From Drosophila pseudoobscura (taxonomy: Eukaryota > Arthropoda > Insecta > Diptera > Drosophilidae): 64,000 bases of DNA. The stretch is taken from positions 8,060,001 through 8,124,000 of the forward strand of contig NC_046683.1 in NCBI RefSeq assembly GCF_009870125.1, given 5' to 3'. The position numbers and the translations under genes are program-made. Shown here in pieces: positions 26,001 to 31,538 of this stretch. Each line of letters starts with the position of its first letter. The stretch's first letter is position 1. The notes below the pieces were generated by a model, which saw nothing but the letters and a program-made list of their open reading frames with translations, was not told the DNA's origin and ran no database searches.

Positions 26001-27625
26001 CCAGCCAGAGCCTGCGGTGGCCCGGGTTCCAAAACTGTAATTAATTCGTTACACACACAATAGAGCGCACTAGTCGAGGGGGGGTTGGGGCTATTTTTCT
26101 TGATCCAGATTATGGGAAAAATCGCAGGTTGAAAAATAAAAAACAAAAACCGCTTTATGCGAGAGCTACAACCGACATTGTCTCACCAGTTGGACGAAAA
26201 ACTCAACAAACGCAAGACTTCAACTCGGCGACTTTGTATTACAGACTACAACTACAACACTGGCACGGAGAGAGACATGGACATGGAGAAAGCGACACGG
26301 AGACACAGTGACACAGAGAGGGTAACGGGAACGGAGGGGGGCACACACATCCACCAGGGCACATGGCAGCCAGCAACGGTAATCATCGGAATCAGCCGCA
26401 GAGCCAGCGCCAGTACCAGTATCAGCCCTGCGCTCTGGATCGAAAAACAAAAGCTCAAGCTCTTCTTGGAGAGCTGCCCCAGAGCTGTATTGACGCCATG
26501 AGAGTACACCATTCGCTCAGAAGATATTCGCTAGCTTAGACGGGTTGGTTGTTGGAGAAACAGAGACAACCATACACACACCACAGCAGGCATAGAGCGC
26601 AGAAACGTGCTCTGGCCGCAAGGAAGCCGTTGTTTTCTGGCTGACAAGAGCCGGGGGCGAAGCTTTTGAAGCTTTGCCACACTCTCTTCCTCCCACACAT
26701 ACTCTTCGAGAAGACATAGAAATTACAATTCCAATTATAATTTCCTTGTTTTGGCTGGCACACATCTAGATTCTGGAACTTCGATTTGTACAGCCGTACG
26801 ATTCTTTCTATCAAGCAGAATTTAATATTTATGTTAAGTCCCAGTTTGTAGTAATTAGCAACGCAATAATCGGTCATCGATTGGCTATCTGCGCAGAAGC
26901 ACTTAAGGATATGTTCGAAGGCAACTCTGGTGTTCGCCTATACACTTAACGGGAATTTAAAAAGGCATACCGGCGATTAGATCGTCCGATAAGAGCGGTA
27001 GCCAATAAGTGGAGCTAGGCATTTATGAATGGGAATTTAATTGATATGGAATGAATTGTTAAGCATGAAAGGAAAACAACAAAATATGTTCTGCGAGCGT
27101 GCCTTTAGGATTTGAGAACCCCGAATCAAGAAAGTGCAATTTAAGGAATCTCCTTTCTTAACAGAATGCGGTTACACCTTCCATTACGTTTTCCAATTGG
27201 AAATCGTTTGATATATAGACGTTATTATCGGTTGATATTTCTCCATAATGACACTAATCTAAAAAATGGATATTTCTGCGGCAAACCACTGCCATAGCAG
27301 TGGTTACAAAGTGGTCCTTGCTCCCAAAACACACTAATGTTTACTAAAATACTTTGTAAGTCTATGGGAATGGGAGTTTAACTCACATGATATCGCCTAG
27401 ATTGGGTCGAGTCTCGACAAGAGCAAAGCTCTCCTGGTCATTGCCAGGTCCTGGCACGGCTCGTCGCCGTTTATTGGAGGCCTGTGAACCATAGTGTGCA
27501 CTCCTCCGGATGACGCCATCTCCGATGATGGCTATGTTGTCATCCAGGCTATTGATGTGGCTGTTAGTCAAACGTGCCATCGGTGATGAGCCCCTTCTGC
27601 GACGAGCTCCCACACCGCCCAGCAT
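1940..27625 (-). CDS. cac: cacophony: Cav2-type voltage-gated calcium channel alpha1 subunit (3' part outside window)
   Basis: Pore-forming subunit of the presynaptic voltage-gated calcium channel, acting at active zones in the plasma membrane. Coding exons in order: 27387-27625, 21168-21486, 20941-21080, 20439-20539 or 18775-18875, 18275-18430, 17957-18177, 17786-17889, 17173-17288 or 15610-15725, 14630-14689, 14458-14562, 12380-12577, 11797-12310, 10633-10968, 8856-9419, 5016-5159, 4564-4765, 2668-2832, 2174-2284, 1940-2023. Every junction is GT-AG with matching phase, giving about 1,293 codons. Three of the four selectivity-filter glutamates are visible (TMEGW in repeat I, TGEDW in II, TGEGW in III), as expected for a high-voltage-activated calcium channel. 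S4 helices carry regular Arg/Lys. A known protein start beginning MGGPKKEEN lies internally at 21386; the start chosen here ([11 protein letters not shown]) is the upstream one. The frame leaves the window after IVS3. Confidence 0.97.
2076..2115. other. inverted repeat in a cac intron
   Basis: AAATTTGCAATGT is followed, after a 3-base bulge, by AGATG and its reverse complement CATCT, then ACATTGCAAATTT. This forms a near-perfect 18 bp stem in the 150 bp intron between the IVS2 and IVS3 exons. Confidence 0.8.
2174..2284 (-). CDS. cac: cac exon: IVS2
   Basis: 111 bp, 37 codons, [17 protein letters not shown] through [17 protein letters not shown]. Acceptor CAACAG, donor AAG|GTAAGT. Confidence 0.95.
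2668..2832 (-). CDS. cac: cac exon: III-IV linker and IVS1
   Basis: 165 bp, 55 codons in phase 0: [17 protein letters not shown], then IVS1 ([17 protein letters not shown]). Acceptor CTCCAG, donor AAG|GTAATT. Confidence 0.95.
2833..4563 (-). other. cac: cac intron between IVS1 and IIIS6 exons
   Basis: No exon recognised on either strand. Poly-T runs at 4350-4410 and a GATA/GAGA tract at 4450-4500. Confidence 0.7.
4564..4765 (-). CDS. cac: cac exon: IIIS6
   Basis: 202 bp. [14 protein letters not shown], then IIIS6 ([20 protein letters not shown]) and the acidic start of the III-IV linker ending DKNQ. Donor CAG|GTGAGC, phase 0. Confidence 0.96.
5016..5159 (-). CDS. cac: cac exon: pore loop III
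   Basis: 144 bp, markedly more GC-rich than its flanks. Encodes [19 protein letters not shown] and the filter motif VQTGEGWPQ, the third Glu of EEEE. Acceptor CTGAAG, which has a poor polypyrimidine tract; donor CACA|GTAAGC. Confidence 0.95.
5160..8855 (-). other. cac: cac intron between pore loop III and IIIS5 exons
   Basis: A 3.7 kb intron. Holds GAGA runs (5720-5745, 8440-8460), a cluster of GAGTA/GCGAG words at 6060-6130 and poly-T at 7505-7522. No conserved-looking frame on the minus strand. Confidence 0.7.
8856..9419 (-). CDS. cac: cac exon: IIIS1-IIIS5
   Basis: 564 bp. Starts [17 protein letters not shown], with IIIS1-S3, the IIIS4 sensor ([17 protein letters not shown]) and IIIS5 ([20 protein letters not shown]). 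Ends SAECQ with donor CCA|GTAAGT in phase 2. Confidence 0.97.
9420..10632 (-). other. cac: cac intron between IIIS1 and II-III loop exons
   Basis: Contains GTTGTT triplet runs at 9825-9880 and AT-rich sequence. No exon recognised. Confidence 0.7.
10633..10968 (-). CDS. cac: cac exon: IIS6 and II-III loop
   Basis: 336 bp. IIS6 ([19 protein letters not shown]) then a highly charged II-III loop rich in Glu and Lys, ending FILSPTNP. The charge pattern makes the antisense strand look coding at 10609-10938, but that is a shadow. Donor ATCC|GTAAAT. Confidence 0.96.
11797..12310 (-). CDS. cac: cac exon: IIS2 to pore loop II
   Basis: 514 bp. Contains IIS2, IIS3, the IIS4 sensor ([16 protein letters not shown]), IIS5 and the pore loop with filter motif ILTGEDWNE, whose Glu is the second of EEEE. 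Donor CTAT|GTAAGT, phase 2. Confidence 0.97.
12380..12577 (-). CDS. cac: cac exon: end of I-II loop and IIS1
   Basis: 198 bp. Begins [13 protein letters not shown] and ends with IIS1 ([20 protein letters not shown]) and LTEFL. Acceptor CCGCAG, donor CTGT|GTAAGT. Confidence 0.95.
12578..14457 (-). other. cac: cac intron between IIS1 and I-II loop exons
   Basis: AT-rich and without any convincing exon. A TG tract lies at 13940-13970. Confidence 0.7.
14458..14562 (-). CDS. cac: cac exon: I-II loop, basic then acidic segment
   Basis: 105 bp encoding [19 protein letters not shown] followed by an acidic run ([12 protein letters not shown]). Acceptor TTTTAG, donor GATG|GTAAGA. A multiple of three in length and phase 1 to phase 1, so it could be skipped without a frameshift. 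Confidence 0.93.
14630..14689 (-). CDS. cac: cac exon: I-II loop, acidic segment
   Basis: 60 bp encoding [20 protein letters not shown]. Acceptor TTTCAG, donor GAGG|GTGATT, phase 1 in and phase 1 out. Confidence 0.93.
15610..15725 (-). CDS. cac: cac mutually exclusive I-II loop exon with canonical AID
   Basis: 116 bp, acceptor TTGTAG, donor GCTG|GTATAG. Encodes [18 protein letters not shown] then the alpha-interaction domain [15 protein letters not shown]. This matches the Cav2 consensus QQ-E--L-GY--WI, the docking site for the beta subunit, and it also carries the QQLER motif tied to G-beta-gamma modulation. One of the I-II loop pair known in fly cac. Confidence 0.93.
15726..17172 (-). other. 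cac: intron separating the two cac I-II loop exons
   Basis: This 1.45 kb stretch lies between the mutually exclusive exons, so any sequences enforcing exclusive choice should be here. I see TAG triplet repeats (16709-16725, 16815-16827) but no obvious long dyad. Confidence 0.65.
17173..17288 (-). CDS. cac: cac mutually exclusive I-II loop exon without the canonical AID
   Basis: 116 bp, acceptor ATTCAG, donor GCAG|GTTTAT. Encodes a variant of the start of the I-II loop ([13 protein letters not shown]...), with YLDWITQA at the end. It keeps the Y--WI core of the alpha-interaction domain but lacks the QQ-E--L-GY context and the QQLER G-beta-gamma element present in the sister exon. Length and phases equal those of 15610-15725. 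Confidence 0.9.
17786..17889 (-). CDS. cac: cac exon: IS6
   Basis: 104 bp, begins TNDALGS and encodes IS6 ([13 protein letters not shown]). Donor GG|GTAAGT, phase 2. It feeds either of the two I-II loop exons. Confidence 0.95.
17957..18177 (-). CDS. cac: cac exon: pore loop I with filter glutamate
   Basis: 221 bp. Extracellular loop with several Cys and a potential glycosylation site (CNNTT), then the P-loop [11 protein letters not shown]. The Glu of TMEGW is the first of the EEEE calcium filter. The donor is weak (TGG|GTACTC) but the only one in phase with the next exon. Confidence 0.93.
18275..18430 (-). CDS. cac: cac exon: IS5 and start of pore loop I
   Basis: 156 bp. Begins with [12 protein letters not shown], contains IS5 ([20 protein letters not shown]) and ends CYSLEDP. 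Acceptor ACATAG, donor CCAA|GTAAAC. Used after either IS4 exon because both deliver phase 1. Confidence 0.95.
18775..18875 (-). CDS. cac: cac mutually exclusive exon IS4, 3' copy
   Basis: 101 bp, acceptor CAAACAG, donor CCTA|GTGAGT. Encodes the other IS4 variant (core [19 protein letters not shown], ending SGIPS). It matches the 20439-20539 exon in length, phase and position of Arg residues, but the IS3-S4 linker differs ([10 protein letters not shown] here against [10 protein letters not shown] there). It is the version found in the classic cac protein. Confidence 0.94.
18876..20438 (-). other. cac: intron separating the two cac IS4 exons
   Basis: 1.56 kb. Contains the diverged tandem duplication at 19502-19860, annotated separately. 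No other exon seen. Confidence 0.7.
19502..19860. repeat. diverged tandem duplication inside the IS4 selector intron
   Basis: Two units with a period near 170 bp, beginning TAGCTATAAAATGT at 19502 and again at 19672. Matching blocks recur in the same order: CAAATATAATCTTAAAT, then ATGCAGGA-CGATCTA--GTCG-CA-TGCAT, then CCATGGC. The copies have diverged substantially. Confidence 0.75.
20439..20539 (-). CDS. cac: cac mutually exclusive exon IS4, 5' copy
   Basis: 101 bp, acceptor GAACAG, donor CCAA|GTAAGA, phase 2 in and phase 1 out. Encodes an IS4 voltage-sensor variant (core [19 protein letters not shown], ending SRIPS). It is the same length and phases as the exon at 18775-18875, so only one of the two can be used per transcript without shifting the frame. 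Alternative IS4 exons are known in fly cac and change activation voltage. Confidence 0.92.
20941..21080 (-). CDS. cac: cac exon: IS2-IS3
   Basis: Begins [12 protein letters not shown] and ends in the IS3 segment MDFFVVVTG, with donor GG|GTAAAT in phase 2. Acceptor GAATAG. It precedes the mutually exclusive IS4 exons. Confidence 0.95.
21168..21486 (-). CDS. cac: cac exon: N-terminal cytoplasmic segment and IS1
   Basis: Acceptor TATTCAG, donor TTG|GTAAGA. Encodes a variable N-terminal stretch, then the conserved [14 protein letters not shown] start region (internal ATG 21386) and helix IS1 (residues around [19 protein letters not shown]). The internal ATG is the start used by the classic cac protein as I recall it, so transcripts with other 5' exons could initiate here. 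Confidence 0.95.
23015..23053. repeat. (CA)n microsatellite
   Basis: Nearly pure AC dinucleotide run interrupted by one G. Confidence 0.95.
24000..24043. repeat. 22 bp tandem duplication
   Basis: TTTATATCG-AGCAATCCCTG occurs twice in direct succession with one substitution and one added base. Confidence 0.85.
25922..25962. repeat. (CA)n microsatellite
   Basis: AC dinucleotide run with single interruptions. Confidence 0.95.
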
Positions 27626-27626
27626 C
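27387..27626 (-). CDS. cac: cac coding exon with N-terminus [12 protein letters not shown]
   Basis: The ATG is at 27625. It is preceded by one exonic G and a good acceptor (TTTGACAG), so a 5' UTR or another coding exon must lie upstream. The exon encodes about 79 residues, basic at first and then a low-complexity cytoplasmic N-terminus, and ends ATCAT|GTGAGT in phase 2. It joins in frame to the exon at 21486. The following intron is 5.9 kb. Confidence 0.85.
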
Positions 27627-28023
27627 CTGTCAAAGATGAAATAGGTTAGACCTGGTTAGTCGTCACGCGATGTAGCAGCCCAGGCAGCACAGATCACAGA
27701 AATCCACAGAGGAATCTTAATATCCAGGTACATATTTACTAATACTACACACACTTTTGCGGATGTAATCATACATATATCATATTTGATGTTTAAAGCG
27801 CAATCAATTGAAATCACTAGAGATACGAGATTCGAGATCTGCTCTGTTTCCGAATAACAAGACTATACTCCTAGAACCGTGAGTAAGATGCACCAGCTGG
27901 CACCGTCCGGGCATAACTGATAAAATGCCATTGGCAGGGACTGGCCGATTGCGCGTGGGATGTGGCTGGATTCCCGGCTGTGTTCTGTAAAGGTAGATGG
28001 ACGCCACAACACACAACACATAC

Positions 28024-28085
28024 ACAGATGGCCGATGCCGATGACGCTGATAGTGGTTGATGACGTGCTTGATAGCGCCCAGCAT
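28024..28085 (-). CDS. cac: candidate alternative first coding exon of cac (MLGAIKHVINHYQ)
   Basis: The ATG at 28085 opens a 20-codon frame, basic and His-rich, running into a donor CTGT|GTATGT in phase 2. Phase 2 fits both the exon starting at 27626 (which begins G then ATG) and the exon at 21486 (begins G TTG GAA). Seen: frame, donor, phase match. Inferred: use as an alternative or extended N-terminus. I do not recall a described cac isoform starting like this, and a chance match is possible. Confidence 0.35.
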
Positions 28086-29039
28086 GTGCGCACTACAAGT
28101 TAAGTTACCGTTAGTAATTAGCAAGCGGCCTTACCCATGTCCACACACACTTGCACACAAAAAAACACACACAGAGAGGCGCTTACATTGTGTTTTAGCA
28201 GCGTCCGGCGCCTAAGATAAGAATAGTAGTAGTACATCCCAAAGGCCTCAAAGTGAGCCGCTAACAGCATGTCCACATTGATTTACTTTCTGTGCATATT
28301 AATATTCATTAGTCATTATTCAATTATGAAGTGCACATGTCTCACCCACATGGGAAAATGTATCCATTCCATATGAAAATACCTTCTGTAAATCCTTTTT
28401 CAAATTTCGCGCAAGCAACAACAATTATTGCGAAATTGCGCAGCAAAAAATAGCGGCCGTCCACCCGCGTGGGCTAGTAATAAGTAAATATGCCAATATT
28501 TCTGCAAAATGCATACGTATAATGTATTCTCCAACAGACCATATGCACACTTAAGTATTTGTCACAATTCGTTGCAGATTTGGGTAGTGGTTTCACCTAT
28601 TACTTCCAATTGTTTAAGATCACCGTCAAAATAGAGAACCATGGCGGGTATGAATCGAATGTGTGCCGTGTCAGTGTTGTTTTTCTCGCGAGTATCGATA
28701 GCAACCATTGTATGGTTTGTGACTCCACATATCGATATATTCTGAGCGCTATATCGGTATATAATGGCGTATTTTTTTTCAAATTCACCATCTATTAAAT
28801 TTCATTTTCAACGGTATATAGAAATCCAATTAAAGCAAGTATTTAAAACAAGCCAGGCACTTAGACAATTGATTCATCTCTCGTATAAAATTATTTGAGC
28901 CGGGCTAAATGTTCTACATATCTAGTAATATTCGACGGAATAAAGAATTGAGCAATTGGAACGATACTCGTTTGCTTATGCTACTGTTGTATGAGCAAAA
29001 GTGCCTTGTGTGTTTGCCTACAGTGGCTTCAAATGACAG
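28086..29039. other. region upstream of cac coding start; 5' UTR/promoter area
   Basis: No ORF with support. Contains two ATCGATA-type motifs at 28693-28699 and 28728-28737 (annotated separately). The cac 5' UTR exons and promoter probably lie here or beyond, but no start site can be placed. Confidence 0.5.
28691..28752. promoter_or_regulatory. CGATA motif pair (DRE/BEAF-32-like)
   Basis: AGTATCGATAG near 28691 and ATATCGATAT near 28728, with ATATCGGTAT just after. TATCGATA is the DNA replication-related element and paired CGATA motifs bind BEAF-32 at fly domain boundaries. Placement between the cac 5' end and the next genes fits such a role; binding is inferred. Confidence 0.45.
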
Positions 29040-30060
29040 TAAGTCCTGATGTTACAGGGCACTCCCCAAAAACAGCCGCTGTTCCACGGCTATTCAGTGC
29101 TTTCCACATTCTTCGCATTTACAGTTAAAGTCGAGCCACAGATTCTGGAGTTGCGATGCCGAAACGACCAGCGACGCCCTTTGTGTGGGCCACTACTCCC
29201 TGCCTCAGGCCCCAGAAGACCAATTTCATAGGAAACAATTGAAAAGGGAAGAAGAAGAACAAACGCCGGACTGGGGGTAGGGGTAGAACAGCTGTTCGTC
29301 TGAAAACGGCATTTGGATACCGGCGTCTTCAGGATTCTGCCTGTACCGGCCCCACGAGTCCCCTGCGTGGTGCCTCCCGCCTTCCTGCTGTTCTCGCGGC
29401 AGGAGCACATTGGGCCGCATCTCGACCGAGTACAGCGAGGGGAACGGAACCACGACGATGAGCGGATACTCTTCAAGGATGTGGGCGATGCGCACGCCTT
29501 AAACGTGTCGGTGGCGGAGCGGTGCTTCTACTGAACTGCCCAGCAACATCTACTGGTCCGATGCGGAGCCTCGTCTCATCGAGGTCGCCCGCGTGGATGT
29601 CAGCAGTCGTGCTCTTGTGGAAGGGAGTGGAGAAGCCGCGTTCCCTGGTCCTCGAAACGCGTCGCGGGTACATGCAACCATGGCCGGGAGCTCATATTCG
29701 ACCAGGAGACGAGACGCCTCTCTCTCTTGGATGGCAAGAAGCGTCGGATACTGGTTGGCAGCTAGGACTACGTGTACTGGAGCGACTGGAGCACCGGGGG
29801 CATTGATCAAGACGGACCACAGCCGCAGCCTCGCCAAGGACGTGCCCATGTGCAATATGCCGCTGCCGGTGTCCGGTAAGAATATCCGTGCCCAGCTCTC
29901 TCTCCCTATTCAGCTGTGTTCTAAAACGTTTCCTCTTTCAGCTTCCTGGATGAAAACATCCTCGCAACATTGCCGTGCATGCCATGAAGGCGAGGCGTCT
30001 GCTTTTCTTGACAGATGTCGGTAGCCATCAGGCCACAAAATCCACAGGAAACCCGACGCT
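29040..30060 (+). pseudogene. decayed copy of an LDL-receptor-family (LRP5/6, arrow-like) YWTD propeller segment
   Basis: Pieces in different frames read like an LRP beta-propeller after an EGF repeat: [17 protein letters not shown], then one frame over [10 protein letters not shown], then [10 protein letters not shown] ended by a stop. These are followed by NIYWSDAEPRLIEVARVD, VEKPRSLVLETRRGYM, LIFDQETRRLSLLDGKKRR, a TAG, and DYVYWSDWSTGGI. NIYWSD and YVYWSDW are YWTD-type blades. Several frameshifts and in-frame stops make it non-functional. An intron-like 66 bp GTAAG...TTTCAG segment (29876-29941) is kept, so this looks like a DNA duplication, not a retrocopy. The parent is probably arrow (the fly LRP5/6, on another chromosome in D. 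melanogaster); that assignment is from memory. Confidence 0.75.
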
Positions 30061-30431
30061 AATCCCAGCCCAGACCAATGCGGGAAAAAATACCCTAGGG
30101 AAAAGGATATTATATAATTGCGGAAATGTTTATCATCCCAGGCTCGAATTAATGCAGTTTTAAAGACATTTTAACGATATTTTGCAATTAGTGGTCTTCT
30201 TTAGACACCAAGAATGAGTTTCGGGATCAGAATATATATACAGGAAACTAATAAAATGCATGAATACGTCTAAAACATATCAATTTGAGAAAATTCCTTT
30301 TTTAATTACGTTTTAAAAACAGTTTGGAAAATAGTATCTTTACTTTTTAGTTTTCTTTTTTTTAGTTCAGAGGAAAAATGAGTGTGTTAGGGTGTACATT
30401 CTGCAAATCAGAAGTAATAATTATGTAAACA
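30061..30431. other. intergenic region downstream of tsg
   Basis: AT-rich; will include the tsg 3' UTR (minus strand). No clear AATAAA on the minus strand and no ORF of note. Confidence 0.5.
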
Positions 30432-31178
30432 TCAATTGATCTGGTCGTCATCATCGCCATAGTCGTCCCACATGTCATCGGCAAATGCATCGTCCTCGAC
30501 GCCGAAAATGCGCTCCAGATCCTGTTCGGTTTCGGCATGGATGGCATCGGAGGTGAGCAGATCCTGGTCCTCAGGGCAGGCCGTGCAGCGACTCTCGTTG
30601 ATGCCATAATTGAGGCAATTGGCGCCCACGCACTCGCAGCACCCATCGTGGAACCAACGATAGCTATTCGCACCCATGCTCTCGCACTGCTGCTTGCATT
30701 TGTTCGACCGAATGCAAGAGTTCACATAGATGACGGTGCAGTTTATGGTGGCCCCGGGCTTGGGTCGGTCACCCAGTCCATTGTTGGTGCCCTCCAGGCG
30801 GTGCTTGATGCCGGCGCGCATGGGGAACCGCATGGTCGACCACTGGTCATCGTCCTCGGCGGTGAGGGTGTCGAACAGCTCGGGCACACCATCAACATCG
30901 CCGATCTCCGAGCGGGGTGTCAGCGAGGGCAGGGCATCGGTGTGCTTGGGGCACATGTCCAGGCATCCACAGCACTCCGTGTACAGCTCCCCCAGGCAGT
31001 TCAGACAGTCCTTGCAGCAATGGCAGTCGTTCAGCTTGCACTGACAGCTCTGCGTGAGCAGGCACTTGGACACCACCGAGCCGCAGACCACCTCGTTGCA
31101 GCCATCATCGTTGTTGGCGGCCACCAGCGACAAGCTAAGCAGGAGGCCGGAGTAAATCAGAGGCAGCAGCAGCAGCAT
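30432..31178 (-). CDS. tsg: twisted gastrulation: secreted BMP-binding patterning protein
   Basis: Single-exon frame of 248 residues. The chosen ATG (31178) gives MLLLLPLIYSGLLLSLSLVAA, a clean signal peptide; a longer frame upstream has no ATG. The protein is secreted and very Cys-rich, with an N-terminal block (CNEVVCGSVVSKCLLTQSC, CQCKLNDCHCCKDCLNCLG, CCGCLDMCPKH) followed by a C-terminal domain with a glycosylation site (NCT) and an acidic tail (DDYGDDDDQIN). This is the Tsg family architecture and length. Tsg forms a complex with Sog and Dpp/Scw in the early embryo and promotes Sog cleavage and dorsal-midline BMP signalling. gd lies 361 bp upstream on the same strand. A possible acceptor (GCTTCCAG at about 31193) suggests a 5' UTR intron. 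Early regulation is suggested by the TAGteam-like sites upstream. Confidence 0.97.
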   Translation of the reverse strand: MLLLLPLIYSGLLLSLSLVAANNDDGCNEVVCGSVVSKCLLTQSCQCKLNDCHCCKDCLNCLGELYTECCGCLDMCPKHTDALPSLTPRSEIGDVDGVPELFDTLTAEDDDQWSTMRFPMRAGIKHRLEGTNNGLGDRPKPGATINCTVIYVNSCIRSNKCKQQCESMGANSYRWFHDGCCECVGANCLNYGINESRCTACPEDQDLLTSDAIHAETEQDLERIFGVEDDAFADDMWDDYGDDDDQIN

Positions 31179-31270
31179 TCTCACACTACGAAGCCTGGAA
31201 GCACAATGATGCGTAAGGCATTATTGCGTATGACTTTATGCGGCACACAGGTGGCACGAGAGTCAAAGGA

Positions 31271-31336
31271 CAGGTAGCCAGGTAGCCAGAGGGCCACCGC
31301 AACCCACTAATCCCGTGGGTGATCCGGGTAGGTAGG
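31271..31336. promoter_or_regulatory. three TAGteam (Zelda-like) sites upstream of tsg
   Basis: CAGGTAG at 31271-31277 and 31279-31285, and TAGGTAG near 31330, all within 65 bp and 90-160 bp upstream of the tsg ATG. CAGGTAG and TAGGTAG are the best-known binding motifs of the zygotic-genome activator Zelda, and tsg is an early zygotic gene. Sites are seen; binding is inferred. Confidence 0.65.
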
Positions 31337-31497
31337 CGATTGGGCAATTTAAAACAAGTTAGGCTTACAAACAGGGAGGGGCCATAAAATAAATCCACAA
31401 CAAATACAATAATTAAGCGGTACCCTCATCCGTTGAGGGCACAGACACAGGCAGAGCACAGAACAGGGGCATCCTGCCCACTGGCGCTATCACAGCA

Positions 31498-31503
31498 TTT
31501 ATT
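31498..31503 (-). terminator. gd: polyadenylation signal of gd
   Basis: AATAAA on the minus strand, 36 bases past the gd stop codon. Confidence 0.7.
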
Positions 31504-31538
31504 TCGAAATTTTGTTCATCCTGTACACGGGACAACTG

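Larger units (their letters stand above)
21487..27386 (-). other. cac: cac intron 1 (5.9 kb)
   Basis: Contains many simple repeats: (CA)n at 23015-23053 and 25922-25962, (CT)n at 25629-25651, CACT tracts, and a 22 bp tandem duplication at 24000-24043. A DNA-strand-neutral mixture of GA-rich and CA-rich blocks fits enhancer-bearing neuronal introns, but I cannot name specific sites. No supported coding exon. Confidence 0.6.

Noticed and set aside
30537..31277. 246-codon plus-strand frame over tsg
   Set aside because: It is the antisense of the tsg coding region, created by its GC-rich codons; no start context or domain supports it.
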